From assembly GCF_006442815.1 (NCBI RefSeq), contig NZ_VFVL01000001.1, positions 62,001 to 126,000 of the forward strand: a stretch of 64,000 nucleotides of DNA. The letters are read 5' to 3'. The stretch comes from Mesorhizobium sp. B2-4-3. GTDB taxonomy: Bacteria; Pseudomonadota; Alphaproteobacteria; Rhizobiales; Rhizobiaceae. Position 1 is the stretch's first letter. Each line of letters starts with the position of its first letter. Shown in pieces: positions 26,104-34,989 of the stretch. The notes beneath the pieces are model-generated. The model had not been told where the DNA came from. It saw only the letters and a list, made by a program, of their open reading frames with translations, and made no database searches. A program made the translations under genes and the position numbers.

Positions 26104-27164
26104 CTGACATTCCAGGCAAGGCGACGGCGTCCGCCGCTTCCAGCGGCTCGCTGCTCCTGACCCTGATGAAGCTGAGGACCTTCATCGCGCTGATCGTGGT
26201 ACTGGTGTTCTTCTCGATCGCGGCGCCGAACTTCCTGTCGGCCGCCAACATGATCCTGATGGCCAAGCATGTGGCGCTCAACGCCTTCCTCGCCATGGGC
26301 ATGACCTTCGTCATCATCACCGGCGGCATCGACCTTTCGGTCGGCTCGATCGTCGGCCTGTGCGGCATGGTCGCCGGCTACCTGGTGCTCAACGGCATCG
26401 ACCTGCAAATCGGCTATACCGTCTATTTTAACGTCGTCGAGATCGCGTTGATCACGCTTTTGGTCGGCATAGCGATCGGCGCTATCAACGGATTGCTGAT
26501 CACCCGGCTCAACGTCGCGCCCTTCATTGCTACACTTGGCGTGCTCTACGTCTCGCGCGGCCTGGCGCTGTTGTCGTCCGACGGCCGAACCTTCCCCAAC
26601 CTCGTCGGCAAGCCGGAGCTTGGCACCACAGGCTTCGGCTATCTCGGCGCCGGCAAGATGCTTGGATTGCCGGTTTCGATCTGGATCCTGGTGGTGGTGG
26701 CGCTGGGTGCTGCCTATCTCGCGCGCTACACGCCGCTCGGCCGCCACATCTTCGCCGTCGGCGGCAACGAACGCGCGGCGCGGATTTCGGGCGTGCGGGT
26801 CAACATGGTCAAGATGTTCGTCTACATGTTCTCCGGTTTCTGCGCGGCGATCGTCGGCCTCATCATCTCGTCGGAGCTGATGGCCTCGCATCCTGCGACG
26901 GGAGAGAGCTTCGAGCTCAATGCGATTGCGGCCGCGGTGCTCGGCGGCACCTCGATGTCGGGCGGACGCGGCACGATCGGCGGCACCATAGTCGGCGCCT
27001 TCGTGATCGGTATTCTTTCCGACGGGTTGGTGATGATGGGCGTGAGCTCGTTCTGGCAGATGGTGATCAAGGGCCTCGTCATCATCGTCGCCGTCGTCGT
27101 CGACCAGGCGCAGCGCCGGCTGCAGAGCCGCGTGACGCTGAAGCAGATGGCGAAGGTGGGCTGA
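26100..27164 (+). CDS. CUT2 sugar ABC transporter permease (RbsC-like)
   Basis: 354 residues with a polar N-terminal tail and about ten hydrophobic segments. The core ITGGIDLSVGSIVGLCGMVA is the standard RbsC permease signature and AVLGGTSMSGGRGTIGGT the second conserved loop. It overlaps the ATPase stop by 4 bp and ends 2 bp before apsD. In this transporter the permease is a separate protein, in contrast to the fused version at 18173-20641. Confidence 0.92.
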   Translation: MTDIPGKATASAASSGSLLLTLMKLRTFIALIVVLVFFSIAAPNFLSAANMILMAKHVALNAFLAMGMTFVIITGGIDLSVGSIVGLCGMVAGYLVLNGIDLQIGYTVYFNVVEIALITLLVGIAIGAINGLLITRLNVAPFIATLGVLYVSRGLALLSSDGRTFPNLVGKPELGTTGFGYLGAGKMLGLPVSIWILVVVALGAAYLARYTPLGRHIFAVGGNERAARISGVRVNMVKMFVYMFSGFCAAIVGLIISSELMASHPATGESFELNAIAAAVLGGTSMSGGRGTIGGTIVGAFVIGILSDGLVMMGVSSFWQMVIKGLVIIVAVVVDQAQRRLQSRVTLKQMAKVG

Positions 27165-27166
27165 TC

Positions 27167-28201
27167 ATGGCGACCTTGCGTGGAGCGCTGATCGGCTGCG
27201 GCTTCTTCGCCGTCAACCAGATGCATGGCTGGCGCGATATCGACGGCGCCTCGATCGTGGCTATCTGCGACCGCGACCCGGAGCGACTGAGAATCCTCGG
27301 CGATCAGTTCGGCATCGCGAAGCGCTACAGCGATGCGACCGCGCTGTTTGCCAATGAGACGCTCGACTTCGTCGACATCGCGACCACCGTCAGCAGCCAT
27401 CGGCCGCTGGTCGAGATGGCGGCCAGTAACCGCGTCCCCGTCATCTGCCAAAAGCCGTTCGCGCCGACGCTGGCCGACGCCAAGGCCATGGTGAACGCCT
27501 GCGCCGACGCGGACGTGCCGCTGATGGTGCACGAAAATTTCCGCTGGCAGTCGCCGATCCAGGCGGTACGCGCTGTGCTCGACAGCGGCGAGATCGGCAC
27601 GCCGTTCTTCGGACGCATCTCGTTCCGCTCGGCCTATGACGTGTTTTCCGGACAGCCCTATCTAGCGACAGGCAAGCGCTTCATCATCGAGGATCTCGGC
27701 ATCCACATCCTCGACATCGCTCGCTTCCTGCTCGGCGATGTGTCGAGCCTCATCGCGCGCACCACGCGCGTCAATCCGGCCATCGCCGGCGAGGACGTGG
27801 CGACGATGTTGATGGACCACGAGAATGGCGCAACCTCGGTGGTCGATTGCAGCTACGCGACGAAGCTTGCCACCGAACCGTTCCCCGAGACGCTGATCGA
27901 GCTCGACGGCTCGGACGGCACGATCCGGCTGGCGCAGGGCTACAAGCTCACCGTCACCGGCAGGAGCGGCACTAGCGTCACCGATGTCTCGCCGCCGCTG
28001 CTCACCTGGGCGTCGCGGCCGTGGCACAATATCCAGGAGAGCGTCGTCGCGATCCAGAAGCACTGGGTGGACTGCCTTGCCGATGGCAAGGAACCCGCCA
28101 CCTCCGGCGCCGACAACCTCAAGACATTCGCGCTGGTCGAGGCTGCCTATGCCGGTGCGGCCAGCCGGCAACCGGTGCGCATCGACGAGTTGCTCAAATG
28201 A
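27167..28201 (+). CDS. apsD: D-apiose dehydrogenase (Gfo/Idh/MocA family)
   Basis: 344 residues. The N-terminal Rossmann segment ALIGCGFFAVNQMHGW and the QKPFAPT motif (about 95-101, equivalent to EKP with the catalytic lysine) define the Gfo/Idh/MocA family; EDLGIHILDIARFLLGD carries the second catalytic histidine/aspartate region. In the described pathway ApsD oxidises D-apiose to D-apionolactone with NAD. It is placed 2 bp after the permease and overlaps the lactonase gene by 4 bp, exactly the expected enzyme order. Assignment by family plus context. Confidence 0.84.
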   Translation: MATLRGALIGCGFFAVNQMHGWRDIDGASIVAICDRDPERLRILGDQFGIAKRYSDATALFANETLDFVDIATTVSSHRPLVEMAASNRVPVICQKPFAPTLADAKAMVNACADADVPLMVHENFRWQSPIQAVRAVLDSGEIGTPFFGRISFRSAYDVFSGQPYLATGKRFIIEDLGIHILDIARFLLGDVSSLIARTTRVNPAIAGEDVATMLMDHENGATSVVDCSYATKLATEPFPETLIELDGSDGTIRLAQGYKLTVTGRSGTSVTDVSPPLLTWASRPWHNIQESVVAIQKHWVDCLADGKEPATSGADNLKTFALVEAAYAGAASRQPVRIDELLK

Positions 28202-30102
28202 CCGCGGATCCCTTCCTCCTCTACGGCACACGCGCGGTTGAAGCCGAACCGGTCCGGCTCCGTGCCGGCCCGCTCAGCGCCGATTTCGTCAACGGCAATC
28301 TGCGCAGCATCCGTCATGGCGGTATCGAGGTGCTGCGCGCCATCGCCTATATCGTGCGCGACCGCGACTGGGGCACCTATGAGCCGGTACTAGCGGATCT
28401 GGAGATCGAACAAGCCGACGATCGTTTCTCCGTGCGCTATTCGGCAAGCTGCGAAGCTCCTGGCGGTAGCCGGCTCGGCTTCCGCGCCACGATCGAAGGC
28501 CACGCCGACGGCCGTCTCAGCTTCGATGTGGGTGCGCTGCCCGAGAACGATTTCGAGACCAACCGCTGCGGCTTCTGCATCTTGCATCCAATCGCCGGCC
28601 TCGCCGGCAGCCCGGTCAAGGTCGAGCACACCGACGGCACCATCGTGGACACCAAGCTGCCGCTGCTGATCGACCCCTGGCAGCCGTTCAAGGATATGCG
28701 CGCCATCACCCATAACGTGCGGCCGGGCGTCAGCGCCGAATGCCGGATGGAAGGCGACGTCTTCGAGATGGAGGACCAGCGCAACTGGTCGGATGCTTCC
28801 TACAAGACCTACGTGCGGCCGCTCGCTCTGCCATGGCCCTATGTGCTGCCGGCCGGCCAGCCGATGCGCCAGACGATCAGCCTGCGCATCACCGGCGGCT
28901 CCAAGGAGACTGCCGCAGCAACCGGCGCCGAGCCGGTCCGCATCGAACCCGGCGAGACCGGAGCGAAGCTGCCTGATGTCGGTGTGGTCATCTATCCGGA
29001 AGATGTCGAGGCGGCGTTGGACAAACTGCCGCTGCTCAAGAGGCTTGGCCCACAGCAGCTTCTCCTCCATTACGATCCGACACGCGGCCACGGCCTGGAC
29101 GCCTTGCAGGCTCATGCCAGGCTTATCGCCGCATACCCGGCCGCGACAACGCTCGAGTGCGTGGTCGCCTGCGCCGGCGGTCTTGACGCGGAACTCTCCG
29201 GTGTCGCCGAGATGGTGCGCAGAGCGGGCCTGCGGCTCGATGCCATCGCGGTCTCGCCTTCGGTCGACCGCCAGTCGACGCCGCCGGGCAGCACCTGGCC
29301 AGACTGCCCGCCGCTCGAGGACGTCTACGCCGCCGCCCGCCGCGCCTTTCCGGACCTCCGTCTAGGCGGCGGCATGTTCAGCTATTTCACCGAGCTTAAC
29401 CGCAAACGCGTTCCCGCCGGCGCGCTCGATTTCATCACCCATTGCACCTGCCCGATCGTGCATGCGGCGGACGACCTCAGCGTCATGCAATCGCTGGAGG
29501 CATTGCCTTTCATCACAGGGTCGACAAGGGCGATCTACGGCGCGAAGCCTTATCGTATCGGACCCTCGACGATCCCCATGCGGCAGAACCCTTATGGCGG
29601 CGCGACCAAGGACAATTCAGGCGGCCAGCGCATAGCCATGGCCAATCGCGATCCGCGCCATGCCGGCTTGTTCGCCGCCGCGTGGACGATCGGCTACGCC
29701 GCGCGCGTGGTGCCGGCCGGCCTGGAGATGCTGACGCTCTCGAGCTTCACAGGATCGTTTGGTCTGCTTGCGGCCGCGGGCGAACCCGCCGAAGAAGGAA
29801 CGCCGCGGCCGATCTTCCATGCGGTGCAAGGCCTGGCCGCACTGGCGGGCCACACTCATGTCGCTGTGCGTCTCAGCGACGATCGCGTGGCCGCGTTGGC
29901 GGGCCACTCGCCGGCCGGCCTGACCACAGCCTGGTTGGCAAACATCACGTCGGATGATGTACCCGTCGACATCTCGGCGCTGGTTCGCGGAGCGCCAGCC
30001 CAAGTTACGATCTGGGACGGAGCGGAAGCGCGCAGGTTCGGCCCAGGCACAGTTCCGGGGCACCTCGCAATGCCCGCCTACGCCATAGCCAGGGTCGGCT
30101 GA
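28198..30102 (+). CDS. apnL: D-apionate lactonase
   Basis: 634 residues, no signal peptide. The opening LRAGPLSADFVNGNLRSIRH and the RDRDWGTYEP segment match what I know of the D-apionate lactonase family, which hydrolyses D-apionolactone to D-apionate. The middle and C-terminal parts look like a glycosidase-type barrel (ALDFITHCTCPIVHAADD). The ATG overlaps the apsD stop by 4 bp, so product and substrate enzymes are translationally coupled. It ends 2 bp from the end of the convergent regulator gene. I chose 28198 because upstream sequence belongs to apsD. Confidence 0.84.
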   Translation: MTADPFLLYGTRAVEAEPVRLRAGPLSADFVNGNLRSIRHGGIEVLRAIAYIVRDRDWGTYEPVLADLEIEQADDRFSVRYSASCEAPGGSRLGFRATIEGHADGRLSFDVGALPENDFETNRCGFCILHPIAGLAGSPVKVEHTDGTIVDTKLPLLIDPWQPFKDMRAITHNVRPGVSAECRMEGDVFEMEDQRNWSDASYKTYVRPLALPWPYVLPAGQPMRQTISLRITGGSKETAAATGAEPVRIEPGETGAKLPDVGVVIYPEDVEAALDKLPLLKRLGPQQLLLHYDPTRGHGLDALQAHARLIAAYPAATTLECVVACAGGLDAELSGVAEMVRRAGLRLDAIAVSPSVDRQSTPPGSTWPDCPPLEDVYAAARRAFPDLRLGGGMFSYFTELNRKRVPAGALDFITHCTCPIVHAADDLSVMQSLEALPFITGSTRAIYGAKPYRIGPSTIPMRQNPYGGATKDNSGGQRIAMANRDPRHAGLFAAAWTIGYAARVVPAGLEMLTLSSFTGSFGLLAAAGEPAEEGTPRPIFHAVQGLAALAGHTHVAVRLSDDRVAALAGHSPAGLTTAWLANITSDDVPVDISALVRGAPAQVTIWDGAEARRFGPGTVPGHLAMPAYAIARVG

Positions 30103-30104
30103 GG

Positions 30105-30818
30105 CTACTTCTCGGAGTTCATCACATAGAGGGCGCGCGAACGTTCGAGGTGTTTGATCATCGCCTTCTCGGCGCCTTCAGCGTCCTTCTTCTCAATACT
30201 GCCGACGATCTCTTCATGCTCGGTCAGCGTGAACTTTTCCTTGCCGGTCCAGATCAGCATCTCGGTATGGTATTCCTTCAGCCAGCCGAGCATCGCCTCG
30301 CTGACGGCGACATAGATAGGATTGCCGGAGATCGCCGCGATCTGGGTGTGAAAGCGCATGTCGGCGGAGATGAAGGCCTCGGCATCGCCGCGCGCGCCGC
30401 GCTGTTCGGCGACGGTCGCCCTCAGCCGCTGCACATCCTCGGGCGTCGCCTTCTCTGCCGCTTCCTTGACCATGCCGCGCTCGAAGAAGATGCGCGCGCT
30501 CTTCAAATGCTCCAGCGTGTCTTTCGACGACGACAGGATGATCTTGGCCGCGCCGTCGACCTGCTTGATGATCGACTTGGCGGTGAGCTGCAGCACCTTG
30601 GCGCGTTCGCCATGCGAGATGGCAACCAGGCCCATATTGCTCAGCGCCTGCATCGCCTCGCGGATCGCCGGCCGGCCGACCTCGAAGCGCTCCATCAGCT
30701 CACGCTCGGACGGCATGTCGTCGCCCGGCTGCAATTCACCGCTGGTGATCAGCCGCTTCAGCCTGACGAAGACTTCATCGGAAAGCTTGCGCCGGACGAT
30801 CGGTTCCGAACGGTTCAT
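30105..30818 (-). CDS. GntR/FCD regulator, NanR-like, of the apiose regulon
   Basis: 237 residues. Winged helix in about 8-75 with MPSERELMERFEVGRPAIRE and the NanR-type AISHGERAKV turn; then an FCD domain with DMRFHTQIAAISGNP and TEHEEIVGSI. NanR is known to bind repeated GGTATA, and CTGGTATRA sites lie upstream of the first transporter, apnO, the second transporter and oiaX, the last one in the 187-bp gap divergent from this gene. It is therefore the probable repressor of the whole apiose set; an apiose-derived intermediate would be the inducer. Confidence 0.88.
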   Translation of the reverse strand: MNRSEPIVRRKLSDEVFVRLKRLITSGELQPGDDMPSERELMERFEVGRPAIREAMQALSNMGLVAISHGERAKVLQLTAKSIIKQVDGAAKIILSSSKDTLEHLKSARIFFERGMVKEAAEKATPEDVQRLRATVAEQRGARGDAEAFISADMRFHTQIAAISGNPIYVAVSEAMLGWLKEYHTEMLIWTGKEKFTLTEHEEIVGSIEKKDAEGAEKAMIKHLERSRALYVMNSEK

Positions 30819-30937
30819 CGCCGCGAATCACTCCCTTGGCCCTGGTTCAATCTAGCACCGCGACCGCAATTTCCCGAATGCCCGTCGTCCTTGCGCATGG
30901 CGCGCCGCAGGGCAGGATAGTGCTTGCAATGCTCATG

Positions 30938-30952
30938 TACTCATTATACCAG
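30938..30952 (-). promoter_or_regulatory. Predicted apiose-regulon operator between the regulator and oiaX
   Basis: The minus strand reads CTGGTATAATGAGTA, sharing CTGGTATRATGAGT with the site at 22652-22672. Only one clear half-site is present. It lies in the divergent gap, about 54 bp before oiaX and 120 bp before the regulator, so it could control both. Confidence 0.58.
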
Positions 30953-31005
30953 ATTTCAGGCGCAGGGAATTCTTTTCCTGCGTTTTCGACTGGGTATTGC
31001 CGGCC

Positions 31006-32256
31006 ATGATCACCCTCACTTATCGCATCGAAACCTCGGGGAGCATCGAGGGACTGGCGGCTAAGATCGCCAGCGACCAGTCGACCGGCACCTTCGTCGC
31101 GTTGCCGGGTGAAACCGAGGAGTTGAAGGCGCGCGTGGCGGCGCGCGTGCTGGCGATCCGGCATCTGCCGGACGCGGCGCAACCTTCCATTCCCGAGGCC
31201 GGCAGCGGTCCCTTCAAGCGTGCCGATGTCGACATCGCCTTTCCCTTCGACGCCATCGGCACCGATCTCGCGGCGCTGATGACGATTGCGGTCGGCGGCA
31301 CCTATTCGATCAGGGGCCTGTCCGGTATCCGAGTCATCGACATGAAGCTGCCGGAGGAATTCAGGGGCGCTCATCCGGGTCCGCAATTCGGCGTCGCCGG
31401 CAGCCGCAGGCTGACCGGCGTCGAAAGCCGGCCGATCATCGGCACCATCGTCAAGCCGGCGCTCGGTTTGAGGCCGCATGAGACGGCTGAAATGGTGGGC
31501 GAGCTGATCGGGGCCGGTGTCGACTTCATCAAGGATGACGAGAAGCTGATGAGCCCGGCCTATTCGCCGCTGTCGGAGCGGGTGAAGGCGATCATGCCGC
31601 TGATCCACGACCATGAGCAAAGGATCGGCAAGAAGGTGATGTACGCCTTCGGCATCTCGCATGCCGATCCGGACGAAATGATGCGCAACCACGACATGGT
31701 GCTCGAGGCGGGCGGCAATTGCGCCGTCATTAACATCAACTCCATCGGTTTTGGCGGCATGGCTTTCCTGCGCAAACGCTGCGGACTGGTGCTGCATGCG
31801 CATCGCAATGGTTGGGACATCCTGACCCGCCACCCCGGCCTTGGTATGGATTTCAAGGTCTGGCAGCAGTTCTGGCGACTGCTTGGCGTCGACCAGTTCC
31901 AGATCAATGGTATCGCGTCCAAGTACTGGGAGCCGGATGACTCCTTCGTCCGCTCTTTCGAGGCGGTGGCGACGCCGATGTTTTCGCCTGAGGATTGCGC
32001 GCTGCCCGTGGCCTGCTCCGGCCAATGGGGTGGACAGGCGCCGGAAACCTATCGACGTACAGGACGCACGATTGACCTGCTTTACCTCTGCGGCGGCGGC
32101 ATTGTCAGCCATCCGGACGGACCGGGAGCCGGCGTGCGCGCCGTGCTGCAGGCCTGGCAGGCAGCGGTCGAGGGTATTCCGCTGACGGAATTTGCCAAAG
32201 CCCATGTGGAACTGGCGCGCTCGATCGAGAAATTCGCCGACGGCAAGGCGGCCTGA
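31006..32256 (+). CDS. oiaX: RuBisCO-like protein, 3-oxo-isoapionate-4-phosphate decarboxylase (RLP1)
   Basis: 416 residues with the RuBisCO large-subunit fold: GTIVKPALGL at strand 1, FIKDDEKLMSP with carbamylated lysine and metal ligands (K176, D178, E179), HAHRNGWDIL, and loop 6 QFQINGIASK ending in K306. Canonical H327 is replaced by glutamine (Q299) and the second lysine of KPKLG by alanine, so it does not fix CO2. It stands directly before the kinase oiaK, lerI and derI, the arrangement expected for OiaX, which decarboxylates 3-oxo-isoapionate-4-P to L-erythrulose-1-P. OiaT-type transcarboxylase activity is the alternative, but the isomerase genes favour OiaX. Confidence 0.8.
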   Translation: MITLTYRIETSGSIEGLAAKIASDQSTGTFVALPGETEELKARVAARVLAIRHLPDAAQPSIPEAGSGPFKRADVDIAFPFDAIGTDLAALMTIAVGGTYSIRGLSGIRVIDMKLPEEFRGAHPGPQFGVAGSRRLTGVESRPIIGTIVKPALGLRPHETAEMVGELIGAGVDFIKDDEKLMSPAYSPLSERVKAIMPLIHDHEQRIGKKVMYAFGISHADPDEMMRNHDMVLEAGGNCAVININSIGFGGMAFLRKRCGLVLHAHRNGWDILTRHPGLGMDFKVWQQFWRLLGVDQFQINGIASKYWEPDDSFVRSFEAVATPMFSPEDCALPVACSGQWGGQAPETYRRTGRTIDLLYLCGGGIVSHPDGPGAGVRAVLQAWQAAVEGIPLTEFAKAHVELARSIEKFADGKAA

Positions 32257-32258
32257 GC

Positions 32259-33590
32259 ATGCAGAAGCTGCTTCTCAGTTATTATGGCGACGACCTCACC
32301 GGCTCGACCGACGTCATGGAGGCGCTGGAACTCGGCGGCGTGCCGACCGTGCTGTTCATGCGCAAGCCGGATGCCGCACTGATGGCGCGCTTCGCGCATT
32401 GCCGCGCCGTCGGGCTCGCTGGCACCAGCCGAAGCGAATCCCCGCAGTGGATGGACACGCATCTGAAGGACGCGTTTGCCTGGCTGAAAACGCTTGAAGC
32501 CGAGCTCTGCCACTACAAAGTCTGCTCGACCTTCGATTCCAGCCCGACAATCGGCAGCATCGGCAGGGCGATTGAGATCGGCCGAACCGTCTTCACCCAG
32601 GACTGCGTGCCGCTGGTGGTTGGCGCGCCGCAGCTCAAGCGCTACACCGCCTTCGGCCATTTGTTCGCCGCCTATCGTGACAGATACTACCGCATCGACC
32701 GTCACCCAGTGATGAGCCGTCATCCGGCAACGCCGATGGACGAATCCGACCTCCTGGTGCATCTGTCACGGCAAACGGATCTTCCATCCGAATTGCTCGA
32801 TCTGGCGACATTGCGCTCGCCCGGCGGGACCACAGTCTTCGACAGGCTGGCCGCCGGCGCGGCGATCCTCCTCATCGATGTCGACAGTCCCGAAAGCCAG
32901 GCGCTGGCCGGCAAGGAAATCTGGCGCACCCGAAAGCCGGGCGGGTACTTCGTCGTCGGCTCCTCCGGCATCGAATACGCGTTGCTTGCCGAATGGGCGG
33001 GAAATACCGCGCCGCCAGCAGGGGCCGGCTTCGGGGCGCCGGGAGCGAGCGACCGCATCGCCGTCGTGTCGGGCAGTTGTTCGCCCACGACCGAACGGCA
33101 GATCCGCCATGCGATGAACGACGGCTTCGACGGCATCGAGGTCGACCCGGTCGAGCTGGTCTCCGAGGGTTCCCAAAAAGCGATCGCGCGCGCGGCGGCA
33201 GCCGGCAATGCCAGCCTCGCGGCCGGACGCAGCGTCATCCTCTACACCGCGCTTGGTCCAACCGCCGATCGCGGCGCCGAGATCGACCGCCAGGAAGGCG
33301 CCCGGCACAAGCTCGGCCGCGGCCTGGGCGAACTGCTTCGCGCATTGACCGTGGACCAGAAGCTGAAGCGTGTCATCGTCGCCGGAGGCGATACGTCCAG
33401 CCACGCGCTCGGCCAGATGGGCGTCGATGCGCTGACGGTCAGGATGCCGCTGCCTGCCTCGCCCGGCTCGCCGCTCTGCGTCGCGCATTCGAGCATTGCG
33501 GCGATCGATGGGCTGGAGGTCGCACTGAAGGGCGGACAAGTCGGAACCGACCGGTATTTCTCAGCCATCCGAGACGGTCTCGGCGGTTGA
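32259..33590 (+). CDS. oiaK: 3-oxo-isoapionate kinase (DUF1537 four-carbon acid-sugar kinase family)
   Basis: 443 residues. The start YYGDDLTGSTD (about 8-18) is the hallmark substrate-binding motif of DUF1537 kinases, VCSTFDSSPTIGSIGRA is the second substrate motif, and VAGGDTSSHALGQMGVDAL near the C-terminus binds ATP. It starts 2 bp after oiaX. OiaK phosphorylates 3-oxo-isoapionate at O4, making the substrate of the RuBisCO-like protein. Other DUF1537 members act on tetronates, but gene company decides for OiaK here. Confidence 0.85.
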   Translation: MQKLLLSYYGDDLTGSTDVMEALELGGVPTVLFMRKPDAALMARFAHCRAVGLAGTSRSESPQWMDTHLKDAFAWLKTLEAELCHYKVCSTFDSSPTIGSIGRAIEIGRTVFTQDCVPLVVGAPQLKRYTAFGHLFAAYRDRYYRIDRHPVMSRHPATPMDESDLLVHLSRQTDLPSELLDLATLRSPGGTTVFDRLAAGAAILLIDVDSPESQALAGKEIWRTRKPGGYFVVGSSGIEYALLAEWAGNTAPPAGAGFGAPGASDRIAVVSGSCSPTTERQIRHAMNDGFDGIEVDPVELVSEGSQKAIARAAAAGNASLAAGRSVILYTALGPTADRGAEIDRQEGARHKLGRGLGELLRALTVDQKLKRVIVAGGDTSSHALGQMGVDALTVRMPLPASPGSPLCVAHSSIAAIDGLEVALKGGQVGTDRYFSAIRDGLGG

Positions 33591-33644
33591 TGGCGCCATG
33601 CCGCACCCACCGCACTCGGCTCGCCGCCGCCAGGGGACGCACCA

Positions 33645-34412
33645 ATGACACGGATGCCTGACGTGTGGATCGGCACGAGCTGGAAAATGAACAAGACGCT
33701 TGCCGAGGCGCGGGCCTTCGCCAGCGGGCTGCTTGCCGATCCGGAAGGCGACCCGCGTGTCCAGCGCTTCGTCATCCCGCCCTTCACGGTCGCGCGCGAG
33801 GTCAAGGCGATGCTGAAGGACACGTCTGTCAAGGTCGGAGCCCAGAACATGCATTGGGCCGATGAAGGCGCATGGACGGGCGAGATTTCGCCGGTGATGT
33901 TGAAAGACTGCAATCTGGACATCGTCGAGCTCGGCCATTCCGAGCGCCGTGAGCATTTCGGCGAAACCGACGAAACCGTGGGCCTCAAGACGGAAGCCGC
34001 GGTGCGCCATGACCTCATTCCGCTGATCTGCATTGGCGAGACATTGGCCGAGCGCGAGGCCGGCCTTGCCAGCGAGGTTCTCGCCAGGCAGGTGCGCGGC
34101 GCACTCTCCAAGCTCGGCGCCGCGCAGAAGAGCGCCCCGATCCTGCTCGCCTACGAGCCGGTCTGGGCGATCGGTGCAAACGGCATTCCGGCAGCCTCGG
34201 ACTATGCCGACGCTCGCCAGGCGGAGATCGTCGCTACTGCCCAAGACGTGCTCGGGCGCCGTGTCCCCTGCCTCTATGGCGGTTCGGTCAATCCCGGCAA
34301 TTGCGCCGAACTCATCGCATGCCCGCATATCGACGGGCTGTTCATCGGGCGCTCCGCATGGGCTGTCGAGGGTTATCTCGACATCCTGTCCAGATGCGCC
34401 GCAACATTATGA
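33645..34412 (+). CDS. lerI: L-erythrulose-1-phosphate isomerase (triosephosphate-isomerase-like)
   Basis: 255 residues with the TPI fold: [12 protein letters not shown] holds the catalytic lysine but has serine where housekeeping TPI has the asparagine of [18 protein letters not shown] has the catalytic histidine, AYEPVWAIG the glutamate, and YGGSVNPGN the phosphate loop. The GTSWKMN variant and overall wording match the Brucella erythritol enzyme EryH/TpiA2 as I recall it, which isomerises L-erythrulose-1-P to D-erythrulose-4-P. It is 54 bp after oiaK and just before derI. Confidence 0.86.
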   Translation: MTRMPDVWIGTSWKMNKTLAEARAFASGLLADPEGDPRVQRFVIPPFTVAREVKAMLKDTSVKVGAQNMHWADEGAWTGEISPVMLKDCNLDIVELGHSERREHFGETDETVGLKTEAAVRHDLIPLICIGETLAEREAGLASEVLARQVRGALSKLGAAQKSAPILLAYEPVWAIGANGIPAASDYADARQAEIVATAQDVLGRRVPCLYGGSVNPGNCAELIACPHIDGLFIGRSAWAVEGYLDILSRCAATL

Positions 34413-34423
34413 AGGAGACGATC

Positions 34424-34879
34424 ATGAAGCTCGCGGTTGCAGGCGACAGCGCCGGCGAAGGCCTGGCCAAGGTTCTCGCGGATTACCTGAAGGACAGGCA
34501 CGACGTGTCGGAGGTGTCGCGCACCGAGGCCGGCGCCGATCCATTCTACGCCAACCTGTCAGACCGGGTCGCGAGCGATGTGCTGGCCGGCAAATATGAC
34601 CGGGCTATCCTGATCTGCGGCACCGGCATCGGCGTCTGCATCTCGGCCAACAAGGTGCCGGGCATCCGCGCGGCGCTGACCCACGATACGTATTCGGCCG
34701 AACGCGCCGCGCTGTCGAACAATGCCCAGATCATCACCATGGGTGCGCGCGTCATCGGCACGGAACTGGCGAAGTCGATCGCCGATGCCTTCTTAAAGGA
34801 GACATTCGATCCGCAGGGGCGGTCGGCCGGCAATGTTGCCGCTATCGACCAGATCGACGCAAAGTACAACGCTCGCTGA
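34424..34879 (+). CDS. derI: D-erythrulose-4-phosphate isomerase (RpiB-like)
   Basis: 151 residues, RpiB/LacAB fold. [20 protein letters not shown] carries the conserved catalytic cysteine and [20 protein letters not shown] the phosphate-binding region. It resembles Brucella EryI. It would convert D-erythrulose-4-P into D-erythrose-4-P, feeding the pentose-phosphate pathway. I chose the ATG at 34424, which has AAGGAG about 7 bp upstream; ATG 34409 in the same frame would start before that site and overlap lerI. It is the fourth gene of the oiaX operon. Confidence 0.87.
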   Translation: MKLAVAGDSAGEGLAKVLADYLKDRHDVSEVSRTEAGADPFYANLSDRVASDVLAGKYDRAILICGTGIGVCISANKVPGIRAALTHDTYSAERAALSNNAQIITMGARVIGTELAKSIADAFLKETFDPQGRSAGNVAAIDQIDAKYNAR

Positions 34880-34880
34880 G

Positions 34881-34948
34881 GCTTCGCGACTTCATGCTTC
34901 GCGACCTTGGTTGGACCAGAAGAAGACCGTTTCCCCGCCGTCGCGAAA
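34881..34948. repeat. Repeated TTCGCGAC boxes between derI and dhaK
   Basis: GCTTCGCGAC occurs at 34881-34890 and again at 34896-34905, a 15-bp period, and GTCGCGAAA at 34940-34948 is an inverted partial copy. The spacing and gap position suggest a regulator or promoter site for dhaK/dhaL, but no regulator is assigned. Confidence 0.4.
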
Positions 34949-34989
34949 CACTCTAGTCTCAAGATCGGAGATGATACAGGGAGACCCGA

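Noticed and set aside
33645-34879. TPI-like and RpiB-like genes as housekeeping glycolysis and pentose-phosphate enzymes
   Set aside because: GTSWKMN instead of GNWKMN and their pairing in an oiaX operon match the tetrulose-phosphate isomerases of erythritol and apiose catabolism.
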